This document shows, in pieces, positions 36,604 to 45,974 of a DNA stretch of 64,000 nt. The translations under genes were made by a program, and so were the position numbers. How positions within the stretch are numbered: position 1 is the first letter of the stretch; each line of letters starts with the position of its first letter. Location: NCBI GenBank assembly GCA_030267565.1, contig BRXU01000050.1, forward strand, positions 248,001-312,000. The letters run 5' to 3'. The stretch comes from Pleodorina starrii. Lineage: Eukaryota > Chlorophyta > Chlorophyceae > Chlamydomonadales > Volvocaceae. Under the pieces are notes generated by a model that had not been told where the DNA came from, made no database searches, and was given only the letters and a program-made list of their open reading frames with translations.

Positions 36604-36975
36604 ATGTCGCGAGGCGCAGTGCTTACCGCGACATACCTCGAGGGCCCAGGTCCTGAGGAGGAGCTGCTACCGTAAGTTTCCAAGCCTACGCAAGGGGAAG
36701 GCGGGGCTAGCGCGCGGTAACCACAGGTCCCGTCCTCTCCCCCCCCCCCCCCGCCCACCCCCAGGTCGCTCCACCACGACCTGCAGTGGCAGCGCAACGA
36801 TGTGCGCATCTTCGCGCACGCAGCTGCTGAGACGCAAGTGGCGATTAAGGATGCGCTAGCGAGCAAGTTCTCTGGCGCCAGGACGGGGGTGGACGCCATC
36901 ACGCAGAACGCAAACGACCCGGGCTTCCTCGAGGTACCGCACCTGAACCGGGACCCGACGCGGAACGCGCTCTGA
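36604..36975 (+). CDS. Small protein of 92 residues, unknown
   Basis: Two exons, 36604-36671 and 36765-36975, split a Pro codon and use a GTAAGT donor and a long C-tract acceptor. The protein starts MSRGAVLTATYLEGPGPEEE and contains LHHDLQWQRNDVRIFAHAAA, KFSGARTG and a C-terminal GFLEVPHLNRDPTRNAL. The polar, ordered second exon with GC-ending codons looks like a real conserved gene and not chance. It is divergent from the HYLS1-like gene, so shared regulation is possible, for example during flagellar growth. I cannot name the family. Confidence 0.7.
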
Positions 36976-37638
36976 TAATGATGACGGCGGGAGCGAGGGT
37001 CATTCACGAGGACTGAGAGTTCTTGAGAAAGGAGGGGACTATTGGGCTCAGCCGAACGGGGGGTCCAGGGTTAGGAGAAGGGAGGGCAGGCGGGACAGGA
37101 CCCATGGGCCCGCGAACAGAGCTGCTGTCGCTGCCTCAACTCAGGAGAGGCGGATGGCCACTCCCAACGCCTCGCCGGGCAGTCTGTCCGGAGGGGCAGC
37201 GGTGTGGTCGCAAAGGCTCCCCAGCGTGTCCACCTCCTTCCTCCAACCATGCCGGCCAGCAATCCCGCCACCCAGCTGCTCGGTGCGGCCCGGCCCATTC
37301 AGCTGGCCTCATGCCAGTGGCGAACGGAATGCCGACTGCAGTGCCCACTGCCAGGCATGGCCGCTGGATGCGGTCCGTGGCGGCATGAGCTTCGCGGCGG
37401 AGGGGAAGGAGGCTCGTATCCAGGCCCGTGCGGGCTCGGGCCAACGGATTGCCTGTGGCGGCGGCAGCGGTCCGGGCGCCAGCCAGCCCGGCCCTCCGGT
37501 TCGCGCGTGGGACGTGAGGCTCCGGCATCGCTCATCGCGCGGTGGAGGGAGGGCGCCCGCTACCGCGCGAGAATGCTTTGGGCGCTCGATAGAGCCCGCG
37601 ACGGAGCCTGTCGGGTCTTGGGCCCGTCGGGTCTTGGG

Positions 37639-37736
37639 CAGTTCAGGCCGATGCCATCGACGACGACGGGTCGTGAGGCGGCGGCCCCACGGGCCGCCTC
37701 ACGACCCGTCGTCGTCGAGTGCATCGGCCTGAGCTG
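37639..37736. repeat. 44-bp hairpin with 10-bp loop
   Basis: Arms 37639-37682 and 37693-37736 are reverse complements over 44 bases with only about three mismatches. The loop is 37683-37692. Confidence 0.93.
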
Positions 37737-37761
37737 CTGCTGCTGCGCAGCAGCAGCAGCG
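37734..37761. repeat. CTG/CAG palindrome
   Basis: A run of CTG repeats meets a run of CAG repeats at GCGC, giving a perfect short palindrome directly after the larger hairpin. Confidence 0.9.
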
Positions 37762-38056
37762 GTTGGCCGCACCCTACCTGCGGCAACCGCCTACAGCCGC
37801 CGCTGCAGCCGGAGCCGCAGACGCAGACGCTGGTGGAGCCCTGCCTGCCTGTCCCGCTCCTGAGATGGGCCCATCCAGCCCCCCCCTCAGCGGGCGCAAG
37901 CCCCCACCCGCAAGCCCCTTGTCCCGAGCCTGCTTAATTCCTAACCCTCTACCTTCCCCCCATCCTCTCCGCCCCTCACCCCCGACTCGCCCTCCCTCCC
38001 AACACCCCACGTCTTTCGATCCATCTCGTATCTCTCCCCCCTGGTCCCCTGCCCAG

Positions 38057-40509
38057 GTGTTCCCCCGTGTGGCCAGTCGGCCCCCCAAGCTGCTCCAGGA
38101 GCTGGAGGCCATCCTGGTGGACCGACTGAGGGCCAACGACAAGGCGGCCAGTGTGGGGCCGCTGGGCTGCGCACGGGACCGGGACCCCAAGCTGTCGGCC
38201 AATCTGTCACTGGACGGACACCGCCAGGTGGGGGTGGGGGTGTGGGTGTTGGGGTGTTGGGGGGGGAGGGGAAGGTGGTAAAGAAGGTGTCGTAGCGGAG
38301 GGACGGAGTGGACGGTAGCGGACGGACCGGGTGGTGGGGAAGGGCCGGATCGCGCCGGGGCGGGGCGGGGCGGCGGAGGGGGCGGGTGTCGTGTGTTGTA
38401 AGCCGCAGGCGGTAGCGTCCTGCATTCCGCCACTGTGGTGGTGTGGTCCCGGCGAGATGATGAGGCTCCTCCTATCCTTCGCTGCCGCCGCCGCCGCCTA
38501 CCGGTAGTCCACCTCTTGCCTCCCTCCGTCGCCGCCCTCCATCGCCTCTTCCCTCCCTTCGTCGCCGCCCTCCCTCCGTCGCCTGCACCTGCAGGTGCTG
38601 GCCGCCTTCGTGTCGGGATTCTCGACCTACGCTCCGCTGCTCAGCCGCATCCAGGCGGAGTTTGACAGAGCGCTGAATGAGGGGGTGCACAGCGCGCAGG
38701 TGAGGAGGAGGGAGGGGGGCGAGCTGGGAGCGGAGGCCATGGCACGGTCCTTCCGAGGGGGGTGTCTCCTTTGCGCGCGTACGTGTGTGCGCGCTTTGTG
38801 GAATTGTGATGGACTACGATCGCACAGCCAGCGGCGGGGGGTCGTGGGTGCGCCTGCGACCGGCGGCTTGCGGCCATGCCATGCCTAGGCCCCTGATACA
38901 GACGCGCGAGCCTGCTGCCGTACGTCGTACACTGCTGTACACAGGAGAACGTGGAGATGCGGTACGCCATGGCGCGTAACGAGCTGGCCCGGGAGAAGGC
39001 CACAGCGGAGGTCCGCGGCCAGGTGCTGGCAGGTGAGAGGTGCGGGCAATAGAGGTATAAATACCGCAGCGGTGGAACCGCGGCGGGGGCTGGAACTAGA
39101 ACTGGGGGGGGGGTGGAACTAGAGCAGCGGGAAATACACGCACACACACGCGCGCGCGCCGGTTGATTTTGTCCCGCCCTGCGGCCTCCGTCCACAAGAG
39201 CTTGCCCCGCAGTGTTTTGTTAAAGTCCCCCCCGGCAACCCCCGAAGCCCCCCGTTGTCCTGTCCTGTCCCGCAGAGGACCTGGCGTTCCGCTCCTCGGC
39301 TCTGTCGCGGCTGCAGGAGCTCCGAGACCGGACCGCCCGGGCGGAGAAGAAGAAGCTGACGGCGGAGAAGGACCTGCGGGAGGCGCGGTGAGTGACCCGT
39401 GGGACTCTTGACCCGCTCACCGTCCACGGGCTCCTGCCTATCCGTGCATAATCTCCCTTCTGATTCTTGTCTCAACTACGTCTCAAATACCTGTCCGGCT
39501 CATCCGTGGATCGTCCCTCCCCTCCCCGCAGTGTCTCATTTACTTATAAAGGAGCATATCACTCCCTGACTCTCCCCCCTCCCGCGCCCGGGCTCCGGCC
39601 TATCCGTGGATAACCCCGCCCCCCCCTCCCGCGCCCCGGTCCCGCCTCGCAGCGCTGAGCAGGCCCGCATGCGCAGTCTGGTGGACCAGCTGCGTGCCTC
39701 CAACGCCAAACTGTCGGAGCTGATGGCGGCGGAGGACAAGTGGGCCACAAAGCCACTCAGCGGACAGATCAGGGGCATCAAGATCGGGCCACTCACAAAG
39801 GAGGTGTGTCAGCGTGTGTGTGTGTGGAGGGGTGCGGGGGTGGGGGAAGGGGAGGGGTGGGGGCACCGCGTGGCTCGGGAGTGGGTATTTGCGCACGTGT
39901 GTGCGCGACAGTTTGCGTGTGTGTGTTTTACGTGGGTGGGGGTGCGCAACGCCTAATACCTACCCCCCGGCCTATCCGTGGCTAACCCACCAAGCCTCAT
40001 TGCGCATTTCACTCGAACCTACCGCCCCACCCCACCTACCGTCCCACCCCAACCCCTACCGTCCTACCGTCTCCTTCTCCGCTGCGATTTTTTCTTCATA
40101 CCCACCCCACCGACCGTCCCACCCCCACCAGGACGAGGCCTTTTTGGATCAGGAGCTGGGGGGCATGGAGCTCACCTCGCACCCCTCAAACAACAACGGC
40201 GTCGTCAGCTCGGCTCTGGCCGCCAGATCCTCACTGGGCACCGGCCGCCATTCGTCGGGCGCGGTGCCAGCCACAGCCTCGACAGTCAGCGCCGTCGCCG
40301 CGGCGGCGGCCACGGCGGCGGCGGCCGCGTCGCCGGACGCGACGCGCGCCAGTGGCAGCGCCGGAGGCGTCGGCGTCGGCGGCAGCGGCGGTGTGGGGTC
40401 GGGGCAGCAACCCAGCTGGCAGAGCGTCTCCGCGTCCGGCTCGCGGCAGGAGTCGGGGCTGCTGGAGCCGAGTGAGACGTCGCTCGCGGCGACGGAAGAC
40501 TCGCGGTGA
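38057..40509 (+). CDS. TSNAXIP1-like coiled-coil protein, 5' partial
   Basis: Resembles translin-associated factor X interacting protein 1, a coiled-coil protein found in ciliated eukaryotes. Exons seen: 38057-38227, 38595-38699, 38945-39032, 39276-39387, 39653-39803 and 40132-40509, all in phase (334 residues). The best match is LAAFVSGFSTYAPLLSRIQA, which fits the TSNAXIP1_N core where a loop before FIEDFKTYKPLLSAIKNEY lies in the human protein. Coiled coil follows (ALSRLQELRDRTARAEKKKL and RSLVDQLRASNAKLSELMAA). The last exon is a Ser/Ala/Gly-rich tail. The first exon seen begins in phase 0 after a clean acceptor, so at least one upstream exon is missing. The function in algae is inferred as ciliary. 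Confidence 0.7.
39407..39452 (+). repeat. Dispersed intronic repeat, copy 5
   Basis: Includes CTTGACCCGCTCACCGTCCA then CGGGCTCCTGCCTATCCGTG. It lies in intron 4 (of those seen) of the TSNAXIP1-like gene. Confidence 0.7.
39590..39614 (+). repeat. Dispersed intronic repeat, copy 6
   Basis: Core CTCCGGCCTATCCGTGGATA in the same intron as copy 5. Confidence 0.7.
39967..39987 (+). repeat. Dispersed intronic repeat, copy 7 (short)
   Basis: Core CCGGCCTATCCGTGGCTAAC in the next intron of the same gene. Confidence 0.6.
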
Positions 40510-41849
40510 CCCGCGGACCCAGCGACTGACCCGTGGGTCGTTGGCGGAAGGCTCGGTTTGGCGTGTGCGTAGCGGGCCAGCGGCTGACCTACTACGGGTT
40601 GGTGGCTGACCCGTAGGTCGGTGCCTGAGGGGGCGGTTGGCAGGCAACGTACAGCGTTGTTGCGAGGAGAGCCGTGTGCAGTGGTTTGAGCACACGGAGG
40701 CGGCGCGCAGGTATGGGGTCGGGGTCGCAAAACGGGGGAAGGGTCGTCAGGGGTGGATCGGACGGTTTGGCGGCGCGGGCAGGCGCCCCCCCCCCCCCAA
40801 TGGCGCGGCTGCGGAGTGCAGGGGACAGTGGACATCTGGGGTGCGGGCGGGGAAGGGTTTGGACGGAGGCCATCACGGGGAGGGGTGGCGCTTGGACCTG
40901 GACTGACGAAGCGTAAGTGTAGGTGAGCGGATGGGCGACACGGAATGCCGCCAGCGGATATGGGGCTCGGGAATTGGGTCCGGCTGGTGGGGTAATGCTG
41001 GCTTGGGTGGGGGGGTGCGTCCTGCGTCGGGGGTCATAACTCATAAGGCGAGGCGTCGGCACCGCCCGCGCAGGCGGGCGGTCCTGCGCGTTGTGGTATC
41101 AATAAGTATATGTTGCGGCAATAATGTGAGCGGGTTGCTGAGGGTCGGTGTGGGTGCGGGGTTGGGGTGGCGGTCAGCGAGGTGGGGCAGAACCCGGGGG
41201 CGCCGCGCCAGGTGCCGATTGCGCTGCCGTGGCCCAACGGCCTCCCATGCGCTGTTTATCGGCTATCGCCTAATGGGGATTCTTCCACCTGGAGTGTATG
41301 TTGTTCGACTTTTTATTGTCATTCGTTTGCGGGGCCACCGCGGGGCTGCGGGGTTTCGTGGCCTGGGGTGGGCTGGGATGAACGAGGAGCTGGAATGAGG
41401 AGCTGGGATGAGGAGCTGGCGAAGGGCACTGCGGTGCAGGAGCCAGGCGACACAGCCTAGGACGGAGAAATTTAAAATGGCCGAGGCTTTGGAAAGGGCG
41501 GCCGTATCCTCTGAAATGGGCGCGTCGGTTATGCTTCCTCTCTTGTACGTCTTCTTTCTGACGTTCGCGCTTACAACGAGCGACTTTTAAGGCACCCGGC
41601 CTTTTGACAAGACGGCCCCTCTCCCGGTTTTTCATGTATGCCGTTCACCCTTGTGCGGAACACGTCAGCACGTAGAAAATTGCATAATTTGCTTGTATCC
41701 GGAAATTCGGATGCCAGTTGCGGGCCTGGGCGGTTGTTGGACCCTTCAGCCGCCGCTTCTCTTGTGCATAATCGTCCAAGGCACACACACCGGCGGCAAA
41801 CGTGCGCCGTTCACCGCCGTCCTCATCGAGAGCCCAGTCCAACCTGGGA
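40510..41849. other. Intergenic, no confident gene
   Basis: GC-rich, G-run-containing sequence turning AT-rich after about 41,480. It contains repeated CTGACCCGT motifs at 40,510-40,620. No coding signal was found. Confidence 0.4.
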
Positions 41850-42479
41850 ATGACAAACACAATCTGGCGTTTGCGCAATCAATCAACCTATTACCGGCAA
41901 TCCCACCCTATTTTATGTTGGTTACCTCGGCAAACTTGCTCACCGGGACGACGCCTTGCCAGCCTTTCCATCACAAAGTATTCCGACTGTCGAAGTTGTG
42001 CCTCTCCGAACCGCCGATTGCGCCTTGGCGTACCGTATCTCGCCACCACCACCGCTAGTTTCTCCATCCATCGCTCTGTTGCCCTTCGCTGTCCAAGTCC
42101 AAGGCGGCTCCCGCGCCGCGCACTGACGCAGCTCCACACCGCCACTTCCTCCTCCTCCTCCTCCTCCTCGAGCCCCGCTGAAGGCGCCCACCGCGCCGCT
42201 GCAAGGAGTGAACTGATTGCCGACATCGCGAAGGCGGCCGCTGTCATGGGCGCGGCAAAGGCGGCCGTGGCTGCGGTCTCGGGCCCCGCGGGCACTGCTG
42301 CCGCTGCCGCTGCCGCAGCCCCTCCAGCCACAACGTCTCAGACAGCGTCATCCGAGCCCGCCGCGGCGCCGTGCGAGTCAGGCTGGTCGGATCTCGATGT
42401 GGCGGTGGTTGGCGGCGGACCCGCGGGTCTGTCCGTGGCCCTCACGCTGCTGCGGGTGCTGCCCGGGCTGAGGATCAAG
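41850..42479 (+). pseudogene. Truncated FAD monooxygenase, first exon only
   Basis: The 3' part of this open frame is a close copy of the first exon of the complete FAD monooxygenase at 45975-50508, in opposite orientation. It encodes GWSDLDVAVVGGGPAGLSVA, including the dinucleotide-binding GGGPAG, and keeps the splice donor (AAG|GTAAGG at 42480). No later exon of the family follows before the repeat block at 43,100. The 5' part differs but also looks like an Ala/Ser-rich targeting peptide. The ATG at 41850 is the first in frame. It reads as a partial duplication left without its downstream exons. Confidence 0.75.
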
Positions 42480-43101
42480 GTAAGGTCCAAGGTGCGGTTC
42501 TGATGCATGCGGCACCGAGCATTACATCGGCACTCCGACTGGCAGGCTAGCGCCTGCCGTGTCCCTAGTCCTGGGGGGCCCAACAACAACTACGGTAATC
42601 CTTGTATTGTGCAAATTCCGCGACCTGTGACCGCATCAGGCCGCCAGGGACCTTTCGTGCGACGTAGCTATATTCAAGCTTGTTGAGTACATGTTAAAGC
42701 AGTGAGTAAATTTTTGGTAATTTATGGTAATTTTATGCGACGAGAGCTTCGGTGCATCGCAGCAGCACTAACCATGGTGTGTTGATACTGTACCTAAGGG
42801 ATATCATCATGATATGTTGAATTTCTTTTGAAAACCATGCAAAGTCGAACAAAATCATTTATTTGTGTCAGGGGGTTCGCGAGTTTGCAAAATTCCTGGG
42901 GCATGTGGGGGGCAGCTGAGCGTACCCACACACCCTCCATCCCCTCACTCCAAACCGCCTTCTGGGAGGGAACTCAACACGGGCAGAGGAAGTCCGATGG
43001 CTACAGTTGCAGGATCGATTGCCTCCATTGACCGTCTCCAGGGTATTTTCACCATGCCTAAAGACCCCGTGGGACATGGTTCCCGACTTAGAATGCCGCC
43101 A
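42480..43101. other. AT-rich spacer
   Basis: Lower-GC sequence between the truncated oxygenase exon and the inverted repeat. No gene or repeat family is recognised. Confidence 0.4.
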
Positions 43102-43979
43102 CACTCCTGCACCATGGTGACAGCGACGGTCTTGGACATAATGTGAACACCGGGGCATTGACTTGGACTGGAGACTGACCTATGTGTTAACTGCAGAATC
43201 TTGAGCTGCCACGACAAGGTACTACCTTGAAGGTAGGACCAAACTTGTCATCGTAGCCCCAGCAATCCCCAGCGGCTCACCCAGTGGTAGAGCTAATAGA
43301 CCACCGCTTATCCAGCCTGTATGGTACATGTGTCGGGGATTTAAATCAATATGTCAGCAAGAGTGCTAAACCAATAGACAGGGGAAATTAGACATCGGAT
43401 CGTCACAACACCAGACACAGAAAGAATTTTCTTACCTGTTTCATGTGATAGAACCAATTCCCCAAAAGATAAAGCGCTTGGCGGTCGACAGCGTCTTATA
43501 TAGACGTGGAGCCGTGGCAAAGCAGCGAGAAGAGGCAAACGCCACCAGCCAGCAGCGGTGTCTGCCTCTTATCGCTGCTTGGCCACGGCTCCACGTCCAT
43601 ATAAGATGCTGATGACTTTAAGTGCTGATCCTTTGGGGCATCGGTTCTGTCACCTGAAGTAGGCAAGAAATTTCTTTATCTGGTGTTGTGGCGATCCGAT
43701 ATCTAATTTCCCCTGTGTATTGGTTTGGCACTCTTGCTGTCATACCGGTATTGGTTTTAATTTCCTGACATATGTGCAGAGAAGCTGTGGCCTATCAGCT
43801 CTACCACCGGGAGAGCCACTGGTGATTGCTGGGGCTACGAGGACAAGTTTGGTCCTACGTACCTTGTCGTGGCAGCTCAAGATTTTGCAGTTAACACAGA
43901 GGTCAGTCTCCAGTCCAAGTCAACACCCCAATGTTCACATTATTTCCAAGACCGTCGCTGTCACCATGGTGCAGGAGTG
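43102..43979. repeat. Large imperfect inverted repeat, arms about 430 bp
   Basis: The left arm begins CACTCCTGCACCATGGTGAC at 43102 and the right arm ends in its reverse complement at 43979. Matching blocks are found all along, such as CTTGAGCTGCCACGACAAGG (left) and its complement near 43860-43880, the GTAGCCCCAGCAATC block, and GTGGAGCCGTGG at the centre. The centre is near 43550 with a very short loop. Mismatches and small indels are scattered. It could be a foldback element or a source of hairpin RNA. Confidence 0.88.
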
Positions 43980-43980
43980 C

Positions 43981-45300
43981 TGGGGTCTATCCGTGGACGA
44001 CCCAGGGGTTGGTCCGCGGACGACCTAGGGGTTGGTCCGCAGACAACCCTGGGGTCCGTCCGTAGACAACCCAGGGGCCGGTCCGTAGATGACCCAGGGG
44101 TCGGTTCATGGACGACCCATGGGTCTATCCGTGGACAACCCAGGGGTCTATCCGTGGACGACCCAGGGGTCTATCCATGGACGACCCGGGGGTCAGTCCG
44201 TGGATGTAAGCAGTAAAGGCTTATCCCGCGGATGCTCAGGAGCCAGGCTTACACTCCCCCCCCTTAGAGTGAGCCGTCCTCGGCGTCCATGCATGGGGCC
44301 TCCCCACCCTCGCAAGGGTTTTACCCGATAGCCATACACTTTGACCAGGGATCGAACCGGCGACCTCCCGGGCACAAGGTCGAACGGCATAGGTCTCGAT
44401 ACCAATTGTAAGCAGTAAAGGCTTATCCCGCGGATGCTCAGGAGCCAGGCTTACAGTGGATGACCCTGTGGTCTATCCGTGGACGACCCAGGGGTTGGTC
44501 CGCGGACGACCTAGGGGTTTATTATCCGTGGACGACCCAGGGGTCGGTTCGCGGACAACCCAGGGGGTCGGTTGGAAGATGACCCAGGGGTCGGTTCATG
44601 GATGACCTAGGGGTTGGTCCACGGACGACCCATGTGTCTATCCGTGGACTACCCATTGGTCTGTCCCTGAATGACCCATGGGTTTTCAATGGGATCCATA
44701 GGTCTATCCATGGACGCCCCATGGGTCTATCTATGGACCGACCCATGGGTCTATCCATGGACGACCCAGGGGTCTATCCATGGACGATCCGTGGGTCTAT
44801 CCGTTGACGACCCATGGGCCTATCTATGGATCCGTAGGGCTGTCCGTGGACGACTCATGAGTCTATCTATGGATCAACCCATGGGTTTATCCATGGACGA
44901 CACAGGGGTCTATTCGTGGACGACCCAGGGGTCTATCCGTGGACGACCCCAGGCTCTATCCATGGATGGACGACCCGGGGATCGGTCTGTGGACGACCCG
45001 GGGATCGGTCTGTGGACGACCCGGGGGTCGGTCTGTGGACGACCCATGGGTCCGTCTGTGGACGACCCAGGGGTCGGTGTGTGGATGAGCCAGAGGCCGG
45101 TCTGCAGACAATCCAGGGTTCAGTCTGTAGACGACCCAGGGGTCGGTCCATAGACAACCCAGGGGTCGGTTCGTAGACGACCCAGGGGTGGGTCCGTGAT
45201 TACCCATGGGTCTATCCATGGATGACCCATGGGTCTATCTATGGACCGACCCATGGGTCTTTCCATGGACGACCCAGGGGTCTATATCCGTGGACTACCC
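43981..45300. repeat. 23-bp minisatellite, about 45 units
   Basis: Degenerate head-to-tail units with a 23-base period and a core like GGACGACCCAGGGGTCTATC. Some units carry GACCCATGGGTC, a perfect palindrome. A 23-base period shifts frame each unit, so the open frames across it are not a gene. It is interrupted by the LTR element at 44205-44455 and starts directly after the inverted repeat. Confidence 0.95.
44205..44455 (-). mobile_element. TRIM-type miniature LTR element A
   Basis: A 251-bp element with identical 49-bp direct repeats at its ends (44205-44253 and 44407-44455), beginning TGTAAG and ending CTTACA. It is flanked by a 5-bp target-site duplication, GTGGA (44200-44204 and 44456-44460). 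Read on the minus strand, the 5' repeat is followed after two bases by TGGTATCGAGACC, a primer-binding-site-like sequence, and the 3' repeat is preceded by a polypurine tract, AAGGGGGGGGAG. The internal part is about 153 bp, has a GGTTCGATCC box and no coding capacity. These are the defining parts of a terminal-repeat retrotransposon in miniature. Confidence 0.88.
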
Positions 45301-45974
45301 ACTTTCTCTCTCTTTCTCTCTCCCCCTCACACACACTGCCTCTCGCTTCACTCTCCGAATGGAGCGGTCATCATCCCCTGTTACGTCCGACGCAACTCCT
45401 TCCGCCTCCTTTGGCTTCGAGTTCAAATTGAGCACCTTACTGATGCTCCCACCAGTCAACTCCGGTAACCCACACGTCCGGTGGGGGACCAGCCACCTGA
45501 TCACAGACGTTTCATCTTTCGGTTTTGATTTCGTAGATCCCCTTCCAACTTGATTTCAGGAATGCCCACGGACACTTAGGAATGCCCACGGACACTGTAA
45601 TACGGATGGTTCATGCTCCAGGGGTGAGAGGGGAGAGCGGCAGAGGGGACCCACAGTGACCGCAGCCGCACCGATATCTGCGCCGGCATCCGTGCGCTGG
45701 TGCGGGCGCGCCATGCCCCAGACCTGTTGAGATAAGGAGGCCGCCACAGTGGGATGACAGCATTCAGCGTTCTTGCCTCCACACAAACTCCCCCCCTTCC
45801 CAAAACCATAGACCAGGGCGGGGCAGCAAGGCATCCACACCCCTGATCCTTCTTTTTGAAATATGGGTTTACCCCCAAAACCGGCTGGCGATGAACAGTC
45901 AGTTCCTCGCCAGCCAGTTCAATTCCTCGCCGATCATATCTGCGGTAACCAATCGCCAGCCAGCGGTGCTCCTT
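45301..45974. other. Spacer, short repeats
   Basis: Begins with a (TCTCTT)-like pyrimidine run. It contains a 19-base tandem duplication (AGGAATGCCCACGGACACT, 45558-45596). No gene was recognised; the right end should hold the 3' UTR of the FAD monooxygenase. Confidence 0.4.

Larger units (their letters stand above)
36976..38056. other. Intergenic or 5' exons of next gene
   Basis: Upstream exons of the TSNAXIP1-like gene should lie here, but no single start and splice chain stands out. Candidates include an ATG at 37154 and the frame running into the exon from 37763. A strong hairpin at 37639-37736 interrupts the region. Confidence 0.4.

Noticed and set aside
37154..37732. 192-residue open frame as a gene or as the first exon of the TSNAXIP1-like protein
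   Set aside because: It runs straight through one arm of the hairpin, has no donor that joins in phase and lacks the family's sequence.
44254..44406. tRNA gene or tRNA-derived SINE suggested by GGTTCGATCC
   Set aside because: No cloverleaf or A box is visible, whereas direct terminal repeats, a target duplication, a primer-binding site and a polypurine tract all fit an LTR element.
43869..45176. Open frames across the minisatellite giving WTTQGS/RGRP/VDDP peptide repeats
   Set aside because: The 23-base period rotates the frame and gives equivalent repeats on both strands; this is repeat DNA.
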